A DNA stretch of 5,503 nucleotides from Bacteroidota bacterium (GTDB lineage Bacteria > Bacteroidota > Bacteroidia > Chitinophagales > Chitinophagaceae), in assembly GCA_023426425.1 (NCBI GenBank), contig JAFAAT010000286.1:1-5503 (forward strand). The letters are read 5' to 3'. The notes under the pieces were generated by a model, which made no database searches, was not told where the DNA came from, and worked only from the letters and a program-made list of their open reading frames with translations. This document shows, in pieces, positions 1 to 5,503 of this stretch. The translations under genes and the position numbers were made by a program. Every line of letters starts with the position of its first letter. Within the stretch, counting starts at the first letter, position 1.

Positions 1-1025
1 GATTGCTCCTGCGTCTTCGCAATTGTGCCCAACAAAATTCCATATCCGATAGCCGCAAAACCAGTAAACAAGGCGACGACACTCATCAAACCAATGTTAC
101 CACCCACATTGAGTGCTGGTAAACCAAAATACGGAAAGACAAAAACCGCCACACCCAGCATCAGAAAAAACTGTATCATGCAGATGATAAGGTAGGTCAG
201 TGTTTTGCTGGCAAGCACTAATCCATTTGAAACCGGACTGATACGCAAACGTACATATGTACCCTGGTTTTTTTCTTTTACAATATTTATGGAAAGAGGA
301 ACAACCACAAAGAAGATAGCAAACAACGTCCATGCTGCGACATTGTGCTGCACTGAGTTCGGCAATATCTCAGCACCGTCCATTTCTGGTCCAACTTCCC
401 TGAATGTGATGAAATCTTCCTGCTCAATGATTGAATGCTCGTCGCCTAGCTGATCCTGGAAAGTCGTATAAATTGACTGTGTTTCCACCTGCGCAACCAT
501 CTTCTCTATTACATTTATAACGCCGTTTCTGAAGCCCATCTGAACTGCAGGATCAAAGTAGAGTCTTACTTCCTTTCCTTGAACTGCCTTCACATCCTCC
601 GTTTCCTTAAACGGATTTATTACTCCTATACTGCTGACAATTCGCTCCACATTCTGATTCACCTTCATCTGCAAATCCGAACTTAAATCCCTTGGAATGA
701 CTACAGCCAGCTTATACCTACCCTTAAAAATCAACTCTTTCGCCCGGGCTTCCGTAATTGCGCTCCCATCAAGCTCAGTGATTACGTCAAAAGCCCCACT
801 ATGTTTCATATTCGCATTAATAGCGGCCGACACCTTACCGCTGTCCTGGTTCACCAGGAGAATAGGTATCTTGGTGTTGTTCACTTTCTGGAAAGTGCTG
901 TCCTGAATAAGTGTCACAGTGACAATCAGCACAAGTGGCATTACAAACAGGATTATCACGCCGCCAAGGTCTCTCTTGAGCAGTAAAAACTCCTTCCTCA
1001 ATCCGCCAAATAATCTATATAGCAT
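1..1025 (-). CDS. ABC-2 type transporter permease, 3' end cut off by the window edge
   Basis: The frame is open from ATG at 1025 to the left edge, giving 341 residues and no stop. Visible architecture: a short cytoplasmic N-terminus, a hydrophobic segment at about residues 21-40 (VIILFVMPLVLIVTV), then a large soluble loop of about 185 residues. A second hydrophobic block lies at about 229-249 (TLFAIFFVVVPLSI), followed by the cytoplasmic stretch VKEKNQGTYVRLRISPVS and further membrane segments at about 274-298 and 308-335. One helix, a big extracytoplasmic loop and a C-terminal helix cluster is the layout of the ABC2_membrane_3/YhgE-like permeases. KEKNQGTYVRLRISP is the usual 'KE..GT..RL..SP' coupling-helix motif. 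The protein should sit in the inner membrane and pair with the ATPase encoded just upstream, whose gene it overlaps by 11 nt (stop at 1017-1015), which suggests translational coupling. Only the last membrane helix or two seem to be missing. The substrate is not shown by the sequence; the context suggests the locus's lipid or pigment product. Confidence 0.9.
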   Translation of the reverse strand, partial: MLYRLFGGLRKEFLLLKRDLGGVIILFVMPLVLIVTVTLIQDSTFQKVNNTKIPILLVNQDSGKVSAAINANMKHSGAFDVITELDGSAITEARAKELIFKGRYKLAVVIPRDLSSDLQMKVNQNVERIVSSIGVINPFKETEDVKAVQGKEVRLYFDPAVQMGFRNGVINVIEKMVAQVETQSIYTTFQDQLGDEHSIIEQEDFITFREVGPEMDGAEILPNSVQHNVAAWTLFAIFFVVVPLSINIVKEKNQGTYVRLRISPVSNGLVLASKTLTYLIICMIQFFLMLGVAVFVFPYFGLPALNVGGNIGLMSVVALFTGFAAIGYGILLGTIAKTQEQ

Positions 1026-1767
1026 CACGTAGGGTTTGTCCGGTCAATGCAATAAATACGTCTTCAAGATCCCTCGCATCAGGAATATCCAGAATCAATT
1101 CAGCCGGTGTTCCTTCTGCATAGATTCTACCCATATCAATAATTGCGATCCTGGTACAAAAGTCCTGTGCCTCAGATAGATGGTGCGACGTGTAGATAAT
1201 AGTAGTGCCTCCTCTGTTTAACTCTTTCAAAAAGGATAATATCGCCTTTCTCGATTGCACATCAGTACCAACAGTAGGTTCATCAAGAAAAAGAATTTTT
1301 GGTTGATGTAAAACTCCTGCAATCAGGTTTACCCTTCTCTTCATTCCCCCTGAGAATGTCTCCAGCAACTTGTCTGCAAACTTCGTTAGACCAAGCAGAT
1401 AAAGAGACTCATCAATCTTATCCTCCAATGCCTCTCCTTTCAAACCATACATGCTGCCGAAATATCTTAGGTTCTCTCTGGCCGTGAGTGTCGGATACAA
1501 TGCATACTCCTGTGGAACAACGCCTATGATCTTCCTGATTTTCCGCGCGTCCCTTCGGAAACTCATCCCACAGATTGTATACGCTCCTGAAGTGGGCGCA
1601 ATTAAACCGCAAAGAATAGAAATCAGCGTGGTTTTGCCTGCCCCATTCGGCCCGATCAGCCCGAAAATCTCTCCCTCATCAACTGACAACGACAACTCCC
1701 TCAGACAGTAACTGGCTGCCTTCTTATATTTCTTTGTCAGACGGGAAATTTGAATTACTGAATTCAC
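1015..1767 (-). CDS. ABC exporter ATP-binding protein (DrrA/ABC-2 type)
   Basis: This is a complete 250-aa nucleotide-binding subunit. All core motifs are present: Walker A GPNGAGKTT (residues 39-47), Q-loop VVPQE (Q86), signature FSGGMKRR (138-145), Walker B ILFLDEP (158-164), a D-loop at about 167-171 (GTDVQ) and the switch histidine in TSHH (H195). The signature has FSGGM in place of LSGGQ, as is common in ABC-2/DrrA-type exporters of drugs, polysaccharides or lipids. There is no fused membrane domain, so it must act with the permease gene that overlaps its 3' end. The start is GTG at 1767, five bases after the TGA stop of the BtrH-like gene; no ATG stands close enough upstream, and the first residues (VIQISRLTKKY) align with a normal ATPase N-terminus. 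The tight spacing argues for one mRNA with the biosynthetic genes. ATP hydrolysis is expected at the cytoplasmic face; the cargo is inferred only from context. Confidence 0.95.
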   Translation of the reverse strand: MNSVIQISRLTKKYKKAASYCLRELSLSVDEGEIFGLIGPNGAGKTTLISILCGLIAPTSGAYTICGMSFRRDARKIRKIIGVVPQEYALYPTLTARENLRYFGSMYGLKGEALEDKIDESLYLLGLTKFADKLLETFSGGMKRRVNLIAGVLHQPKILFLDEPTVGTDVQSRKAILSFLKELNRGGTTIIYTSHHLSEAQDFCTRIAIIDMGRIYAEGTPAELILDIPDARDLEDVFIALTGQTLRDAI

Positions 1768-1772
1768 TGTGA

Positions 1773-2777
1773 TCAGATTGAATAAACTACCTTTTTCAAC
1801 TCTGTAAAAAACTTCCTTTCTCTCCCGGCAATTACCAACAATTGGTCTGCAATCTCCTCGTATGCATCCTCAAGCGTGCTGCGGTTCTTATATACACGCG
1901 AAGCCTCTACTGCAAAATCCCTCCACAAATCACCTAGTGCAGTCATTTCATGTGATAATTCTTTCAGACGATGACTACCCACTATCACAGAGGCTTCCTG
2001 TAAAAACGCCGCGTAAATAAATCGAAATCCTCCTCCGCCTGTCCCTATCTCCTCCTGCATTCTAACCATTTGTGCTAAATAATGATTAGCTTTTTTCACT
2101 CCATGCTTCGATGGCCAACGTCTGATGTGTCTTGCCAGGTACTTCATCCCCCGCGTCCCCACAAGAGGTACGGGAGCAAGCATGTTTCTGCAGGTGTCTT
2201 TTATCCCGCTGATTACTGCATCTTTCAAATCCGGGTCTGAAGGGACTTGAAGCAAACTATACATCTGCCCTCTTGGCGCGAAAGCTCCCTTAGCAAAACG
2301 CACTTTATTCAACTCTTCCTCAGTTAGTGTAGTCACAGTCTCCATCACCGGGTCGCTAATCAGATAACCAGCCTCAGTCTTTCCATAAACCACAAGATTA
2401 TGGGCATTAAAATGAAACCGATACTCGTCAGGAAAATAGGAGAGTTGATAAACGCCTACCTGCAGCCCCGTTGGGATTTTGTTTATGATATTTTCATCAA
2501 GAGCTTTTTGCGCCTCTTCAACCCGTCTGAACTTTCGCCTCCTAATCTGAAGGCCTAATCTTTTCGCAACTTTCTTGAAAATCAAACCCGGCAAAGTACG
2601 GTAACTTATCGCCGGTGCATAATTCACTTTTACAAAAGGAAGGTAAACAAAGAATAACCCTGATCCTATTCCAAAAGCCAAAGGCTCACTGATGTTCAGC
2701 CCCTTGTTCCTCAACAAATTCGAGACCACACCGTTTTCGCAGTGAGCAGATTGATGATGGGTGAAAACAGTTTGCAT
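1773..2777 (-). CDS. BtrH-type protein: C39/papain-like N-terminal domain plus C-terminal helical domain
   Basis: This 334-aa protein carries an N-terminal domain like that of butirosin protein BtrH. Visible hallmarks are the HC motif near the start (C13 in SAHCENG), SEPLAFGIGSGLFFVY (residues 30-45), and the pair HNLVVYGKTEAGYLISDP (126-143), where H126 and D142 would complete a Cys-His-Asp triad. The C-terminal half (about 165-334) is alpha-helical and fits the DUF4872-like part usually joined to this domain. BtrH itself is an acyltransferase that moves an acyl group from a carrier protein onto an aminoglycoside. By analogy this protein may move an acyl chain from an ACP onto an acceptor, and in a resorcinol locus that acceptor could be a phenolic hydroxyl; this is inference. 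No signal peptide is seen, so it should be cytoplasmic. Its ATG overlaps the stop of the 134-aa gene by one base (TAATG), and the ABC ATPase follows after 5 nt. A thiol hydrolase role is the main alternative. Confidence 0.85.
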   Translation of the reverse strand: MQTVFTHHQSAHCENGVVSNLLRNKGLNISEPLAFGIGSGLFFVYLPFVKVNYAPAISYRTLPGLIFKKVAKRLGLQIRRRKFRRVEEAQKALDENIINKIPTGLQVGVYQLSYFPDEYRFHFNAHNLVVYGKTEAGYLISDPVMETVTTLTEEELNKVRFAKGAFAPRGQMYSLLQVPSDPDLKDAVISGIKDTCRNMLAPVPLVGTRGMKYLARHIRRWPSKHGVKKANHYLAQMVRMQEEIGTGGGGFRFIYAAFLQEASVIVGSHRLKELSHEMTALGDLWRDFAVEASRVYKNRSTLEDAYEEIADQLLVIAGRERKFFTELKKVVYSI

Positions 2778-3181
2778 TACTTCGGCTTAAATTGTTTTAA
2801 TTCAGCGATACTGATGTCAAACGCAGCGGCATACTTAATCAATATCCTATCACTCAGCTTCGCAAAAACCTCCGGTCTGAAATGCCTCTTTACACGCCAC
2901 TTCCACATACCTACGTACTGGGACAATATCGCCACGTCCATCCTGTGAACTTCCATATAATATACAAGGGGACTTACCTCTCCCCGTTCAACTCGCATCC
3001 CCGCAATTCTTATCCGCTCATTGATCTCCTCGAGTGAATTCGAAAGGGCGATGGTCTTAGGCGCCCAACCAGAGCTCTTCGCCGTCGTGTAATTACCTTC
3101 CTCGTCAGTCGCATAAATCAACTCCCTCACGTTGCCCTTCGAAAGGCTGCTTTCATCCTGTGGAACCTCCTCTATCTTCAT
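2777..3181 (-). CDS. Small protein of unknown function with helix-turn-helix-like C-terminus
   Basis: This is a complete 134-aa, cytoplasmic, charged protein with no signal peptide or membrane segment. The N-terminal part (about residues 1-50) holds YATDEEGNYTTAKSSGWAPK and looks like a small separate module. Next come an amphipathic helix (SLEEINERIRIAG, about 48-60) and a segment with VSPLVYYMEVHRMD (about 69-82). The C-terminal 50 residues (DVAILSQYVGMWKWRVKRH, then FAKLSDRILIKYAAAFDISIAELKQF) resemble a Cro/CI-type fold: a helix-turn-helix followed by the typical ending 'a.a.dvsiaeL'. This could mean DNA binding, but the recognition helix is unusually rich in Trp, Lys and Arg, so protein or ACP binding is equally possible. 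From memory, similar small proteins stand beside BtrH-like genes in other Bacteroidota; this was not checked. ATG at 3181 follows an A-rich leader, and the stop overlaps the ATG of the BtrH-like gene, so the two are probably made in a fixed ratio. Confidence 0.8.
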   Translation of the reverse strand: MKIEEVPQDESSLSKGNVRELIYATDEEGNYTTAKSSGWAPKTIALSNSLEEINERIRIAGMRVERGEVSPLVYYMEVHRMDVAILSQYVGMWKWRVKRHFRPEVFAKLSDRILIKYAAAFDISIAELKQFKPK

Positions 3182-3217
3182 CCTGCGCTCGTTTATTTAT
3201 GACTTACCTCTGCGACA

Positions 3218-3682
3218 TTAATATTCCCGCAGTAATAAATTGATTTCTCCTTCAGAAATGAGTTCTCCCAAATCAAAGGTCCGAAAACTCATCGTACAAT
3301 ACCTATAATCATCCGTAATATAATCTGATGACAGACTGGCCTTTGTTGTAATTGTTTTACCCAATGCCGGCAGCGTAAATATCTGTATATTCTTCAATGC
3401 ACTTATGAAGCCAACTACTTTGACTCCTTCTATTGAATTATTTCTTTCATCTACAAAATAACTCTTCGCTGTAATTGCAGAACAGGTTTGTGCGGCATGT
3501 TCAATCAATCCTATCTCAGACATAAAACAGTTGTCAAGGAAAATATTGTCATCTTTTATTTCAAAAATGGCCTCAACGGTATTGTCATCTATGCTTAATG
3601 CTTCATCCACCATTAAAATGGGAGTGCGATGCGGCAAAAAAGATTTTAAGTCTATGGCTGGAATCATCATTGTTTCTCGCAC
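3218..3682 (-). CDS. Hot-dog-fold 3-hydroxyacyl-ACP dehydratase-like protein (ApeP/FabZ group), second of a pair
   Basis: This protein has 154 aa if read from GTG at 3682, or 150 aa from the ATG at 3670. The GTG directly abuts the TAA of the preceding gene. The ATG pair at 3670/3667 is equally plausible, because family members begin a few residues before LPHR. It has the FabZ-like opening LPHRTPILMVDEAL (residues 16-29, H18) and the central-helix motif IGLIEHAAQT (57-66, with E61 where FabZ has its catalytic Glu). It also has the late strand GFISALKNIQIF (91-102). The FabZ FPGHP motif with the catalytic His is absent and is replaced by FLDNCFMSE. This is the pattern of ApeP-like dehydratases of aryl polyene and flexirubin loci. 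The expected job is dehydration of 3-hydroxyacyl-ACP in a type II polyketide line, possibly as a heterodimer with the neighbouring protein. A thioesterase-like hot-dog role cannot be excluded. Confidence 0.82.
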   Translation of the reverse strand: MRETMMIPAIDLKSFLPHRTPILMVDEALSIDDNTVEAIFEIKDDNIFLDNCFMSEIGLIEHAAQTCSAITAKSYFVDERNNSIEGVKVVGFISALKNIQIFTLPALGKTITTKASLSSDYITDDYRYCTMSFRTFDLGELISEGEINLLLREY

Positions 3683-4117
3683 TTACTTCGCTATCACTGT
3701 TTTTAATTGACCTTTCGCTATTTCAACCCCATCAATTTCTGAGCGGACATCCACCAGGGATATTCCGGCAAACTCCTGAAGTATCGTAATGGTTGTCCTG
3801 ATCTCCTGATAAAGCTTCGGCAACTGAATGATTTCAATATCCTTTATAGTACCCAAATACCCCATTGGAGGTGGTAATTCCCTAAGAAAAAAACTATAAC
3901 CAGTATGCAATGCCGCAGTCTGTGCCATGTGCTCTATCACTCCTGCTTCAGCAAGGACATCGTCACAAAAAAAAATATTGGTGCGCTCAACTTTCAATCC
4001 TGCCGTCAAGCTCGTTTCAGAAAAATGGTACATTTTATCCATCATCACGAATGGAGCTTTCTGAGGCAACAGCCTTTCCACAAACTCCTTCCCATATGCA
4101 GTATCAAATGTTTCCAA
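3683..4117 (-). CDS. Hot-dog-fold 3-hydroxyacyl-ACP dehydratase-like protein (ApeP/FabZ group), first of a pair
   Basis: This 144-aa protein belongs to the same group as the one encoded just downstream but is clearly divergent from it. Matching landmarks are LLPQKAPFVMMDKM (residues 16-29), the central-helix motif GVIEHMAQTAA (59-69, E62 at the FabZ Glu position) and GYLGTIKDIEIIQL (86-99). The LPHR histidine has become Gln (Q19), and the FPGHP stretch is replaced by FFCDDVLAEA, so the normal catalytic His is missing; H63 next to E62 or D52/D53 might substitute. The start is TTG at 4117: an in-frame TAA lies 9 nt upstream of it, and the next Met (residue 25) would remove the conserved opening. 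The purine-rich AAAGAAAAGAG before the TTG could serve as a ribosome site. The gene follows darB after 47 nt and ends exactly where the next gene can begin. Tandem divergent copies suggest subunits of one heteromeric enzyme, as for ApeI-ApeP; this is inference. Confidence 0.82.
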   Translation of the reverse strand: METFDTAYGKEFVERLLPQKAPFVMMDKMYHFSETSLTAGLKVERTNIFFCDDVLAEAGVIEHMAQTAALHTGYSFFLRELPPPMGYLGTIKDIEIIQLPKLYQEIRTTITILQEFAGISLVDVRSEIDGVEIAKGQLKTVIAK

Positions 4118-4164
4118 CTCTTTTCTTTAAACAATGACTTCTAATCCCTACAGTAGCACTCAAT

Positions 4165-5298
4165 CTAAACAACAGTCAAATATGCATATGCATAAGAAAA
4201 CCTTCCACTCTCAGGAACAGATAGAAATATTCTGTCCCCCTTCCTCAGCTTTCCGGAGTTCATTAACTCTTCCAAAGCCAGATAGATAGATGCCGATCCC
4301 ACATTCCCGAGCCGATTTAGGTTCAGAAACCATTTATCCTCAGAAATATCAAATCCAGCTTCCGCAAGTGCATCCTTCAACTTATCGGCGAAATAAAAAG
4401 AGGATACATGCGGAAGGAACCAATCAATCAGATCACATGTGATCTGATGCTTGCGAAGTGTATCACGGAAACTTTCAACGCCCTTTACCAGGATATACTT
4501 ATCAAGCAACTTAATATCCTGCTTAATAGAAAAAATGGATTCTTGCAACCATTGATCCGGACTATAATCACTCCAGGACACGATCTCCCCGTTTTCTGAT
4601 TTCTCCCCCCCGGCATACATACAGGTTTCCAGCTCATGAGCATAGGAATAGGCATCCATCCACTCAATCTTCAATGAAACTTCGCCTCTCGGCACTCGCT
4701 CCAGCAAAAAAGCTCCAGCACCATCTGAAAGCATCCAGCGAAGGAATTCCTTCTTGAAAGCAATAATAGGCTGATGCTCCAGCAGACTTAAATGTTCCGC
4801 TTCTGCCTGGTACTTTTCAGACTTTAGCCAACTCGATACACGCTCAGATCCTGTACAGACCGCATTGTTAGTGTTGCCCGACCTCACCGACAAATACCCG
4901 AATTTCAAAGCATTCATTCCTGCGCAACAAATTCCTGTTGAGGAATTTAGCTCAATTGACTTATTACCGAGCAACCCATGTACCATAGCAGCATGAGATG
5001 GAAGCATCTGATCTGGCGTGGATGTGCCGCAACTCAACAATTCCATATCAGTAGACGAAAAAGATGAGTCGAATAACTGACTTACTGCAGCAGAAGTCAG
5101 CGCTGCATTGCTGTGTGTACTATTCCCTTCCTTGTCAAGTGCATAGTACCTGTTTTCTATCCTGCTATTCCTGAGCACAATCTTTCTGCCCTTCCCTCCG
5201 GTGCCGTTTACCAACCCGAGGTAAGCCTCCATTTCATCATTAGATACGGGACTGTTCGGCAGGTACTTTCCACTCTTTGTAATATAAACATCAAACAT
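4165..5298 (-). CDS. darB: DarB-type beta-ketoacyl-ACP synthase III (dialkylresorcinol/cyclohexanedione-forming)
   Basis: This complete 377-aa thiolase-fold ketosynthase carries the KAS III triad: Cys125 in GICCAGMNAL, His297 in FLPHVSS and Asn332 in RLGNVGSASI. It is longer than housekeeping FabH (about 320 aa). Its N-terminus, with LPNSPVSNDEMEAYLGLVNG (residues 13-32), a Lys/Arg-rich IVLRNSRIENRYYALD (40-55) and THSNAAL (61-67), matches the DarB group as I know it from Bacteroidota. DarB condenses two beta-ketoacyl thioesters by Claisen and Michael-type steps to a 1,3-cyclohexanedione, which DarA then aromatises to a 2,5-dialkylresorcinol. The dialkylresorcinol is the free antioxidant lipid or the phenol half of flexirubins. 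ATG at 5298 lies 5 nt after the stop of the preceding gene, probably darA, which supports the assignment. The protein is cytoplasmic. A second Cys (C124) precedes the nucleophile. A perfect 22-bp palindrome lies within the coding region just before the active-site His segment. A generic KAS III is the alternative. Confidence 0.88.
   Translation of the reverse strand: MFDVYITKSGKYLPNSPVSNDEMEAYLGLVNGTGGKGRKIVLRNSRIENRYYALDKEGNSTHSNAALTSAAVSQLFDSSFSSTDMELLSCGTSTPDQMLPSHAAMVHGLLGNKSIELNSSTGICCAGMNALKFGYLSVRSGNTNNAVCTGSERVSSWLKSEKYQAEAEHLSLLEHQPIIAFKKEFLRWMLSDGAGAFLLERVPRGEVSLKIEWMDAYSYAHELETCMYAGGEKSENGEIVSWSDYSPDQWLQESIFSIKQDIKLLDKYILVKGVESFRDTLRKHQITCDLIDWFLPHVSSFYFADKLKDALAEAGFDISEDKWFLNLNRLGNVGSASIYLALEELMNSGKLRKGDRIFLSVPESGRFSYAYAYLTVV
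4427..4448. repeat. Perfect 22-bp palindrome inside darB
   Basis: The half-site ATCAGATCACA (4427-4437) is followed with no spacer by its exact reverse complement TGTGATCTGAT (4438-4448). Pairing breaks at 4426/4449. In darB it encodes the segment around ITCDLID. The order TCACA-TGTGA is inside-out relative to a CRP-type operator (TGTGA-N6-TCACA), so it is not a standard CRP site. As RNA it could fold into a stem of about 9 bp with a 4-nt loop. Whether it is a binding site or a chance product of codon choice is unknown. Confidence 0.6.
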
Positions 5299-5303
5299 AA
5301 CTG

Positions 5304-5503
5304 CTAACTATGGTAAACTGTCTGGTAGTACAACCTTTCCTGCTTTCTTTTATTCAAACCAATCGGATAAGTCAAAATAAACAAGATATACACTATAGGT
5401 GACACCAGCCAAATGGCCACCCATAGATAAATATTAAAAACTTTTAGCCACACCGCCCTGCTCTGCGTTCTCCGGCTTATAAACTGCGACCACTTCGCAA
5501 ATA
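5304..5503 (-). CDS. darA: C-terminal 65 residues of a membrane-anchored protein, probably aromatase/condensing enzyme DarA (5' end outside window)
   Basis: The only long open minus-strand frame at the right edge runs from 5503 to a TAG at 5306-5304 and gives 65 residues. A basic stretch (SRRTQSRAVWLK, about residues 9-20) leads into one strongly hydrophobic helix (about 21-43, with IYLWVAIWLVSPIVYILF). A basic tail then runs to the C-terminus (NKRKQERLYYQTVYHS). This is a single-pass membrane anchor flanked by positive charge. Position is the strongest clue: it ends 5 nt before darB, where Bacteroidota loci usually carry darA, whose product aromatises the DarB cyclohexanedione to the resorcinol. 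The catalytic domain is off-window, so the name rests on synteny and a general resemblance from memory. A membrane acyltransferase or glycosyltransferase tail is the alternative. Confidence 0.55.
   Translation of the reverse strand, partial: FAKWSQFISRRTQSRAVWLKVFNIYLWVAIWLVSPIVYILFILTYPIGLNKRKQERLYYQTVYHS

Noticed and set aside
97..986. Short open frames on both strands at 97-333, 205-453, 697-906 and 801-986
   Set aside because: They lie inside the long open permease frame on the minus strand, which has clear ABC-2 permease features; they are shadows.
2742..2948. Plus-strand open frame of 68 codons across the junction of the 134-aa and BtrH-like genes
   Set aside because: It is antisense to two well-supported genes, with no domain or ribosome site.
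3182..3217. Possible regulatory site in the 36-nt gap before the 134-aa gene
   Set aside because: Only an A-rich leader is visible, as expected for a Bacteroidota start region; no hairpin or operator-like repeat.
4118..4164. Possible terminator or promoter in the gap between darB and the first dehydratase gene
   Set aside because: No stem-loop followed by a T run in the minus-strand direction and no convincing Bacteroidota -33/-7 (TTTG/TAnnTTTG) pair; treated as a simple operon spacer.
4181..4194. 14-bp palindrome/short tandem repeat TATGCATATGCATA at the 3' end of darB
   Set aside because: It is fully explained by the codons of the repeated Tyr-Ala-Tyr-Ala-Tyr near the DarB C-terminus.
4429..4446. 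CRP/FNR-type operator reading of the darB palindrome
   Set aside because: The half-sites are in the reverse order (TCACA then TGTGA) with no 6-nt spacer, and the site is deep inside a coding region.
4698..4720. Direct repeat GCTCCAGCA separated by an A run, a possible slippage site
   Set aside because: The spacing is not a multiple of three, the frame is intact through it and the protein is normal; most likely chance.

Overview
This window is a single compact gene block, all transcribed from the minus strand (right to left). It holds six complete genes and two genes cut by the window edges. The protein families point to Bacteroidota. The best match is a dialkylresorcinol/flexirubin-type pigment locus of the kind found in Chitinophaga, Flavobacterium and relatives. 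Moderate GC content, very weak Shine-Dalgarno sequences and A-rich leaders fit that phylum. The genus cannot be fixed from this sequence.

In transcription order: (1) the C-terminal 65 residues of a membrane-anchored protein, probably the aromatase/condensing enzyme DarA (5503-5304). (2) After 5 nt, a 377-aa ketosynthase III-like enzyme, DarB, with an intact Cys-His-Asn triad (5298-4165). (3) and (4) Two small hot-dog-fold dehydratase-like proteins of 144 and about 150-154 aa, immediately adjacent, related to the FabZ/ApeP group but lacking the usual FPGHP histidine motif (4117-3683 and 3682-3218). (5) A 134-aa protein of unknown function with a helix-turn-helix-like C-terminal half (3181-2777). 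Its stop codon overlaps the start of (6), a 334-aa BtrH-type protein with a C39/papain-like Cys-His-Asp N-terminal domain (2777-1773). (7) An ABC exporter ATPase (1767-1015). (8) The first 341 residues of its ABC-2 type permease, which overlaps the ATPase gene by 11 nt and runs off the left edge (1025-1).

Proposed integration (inference): DarB joins two beta-ketoacyl units and DarA aromatises the ring, giving a 2,5-dialkylresorcinol. The dehydratase pair would work in a type II polyketide/fatty acid line, making either the polyene chain or the alkyl precursors. The BtrH-like protein is a candidate for acyl transfer from an acyl carrier protein, possibly the step that esterifies the resorcinol with a polyene acid. 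The ABC-2 system would move the lipid-like product across or into the membrane. No RNA genes, mobile elements, CRISPR arrays or clear terminators are visible, and no gap between genes exceeds 50 nt. One non-gene feature stands out: a perfect 22-bp palindrome inside darB (4427-4448).
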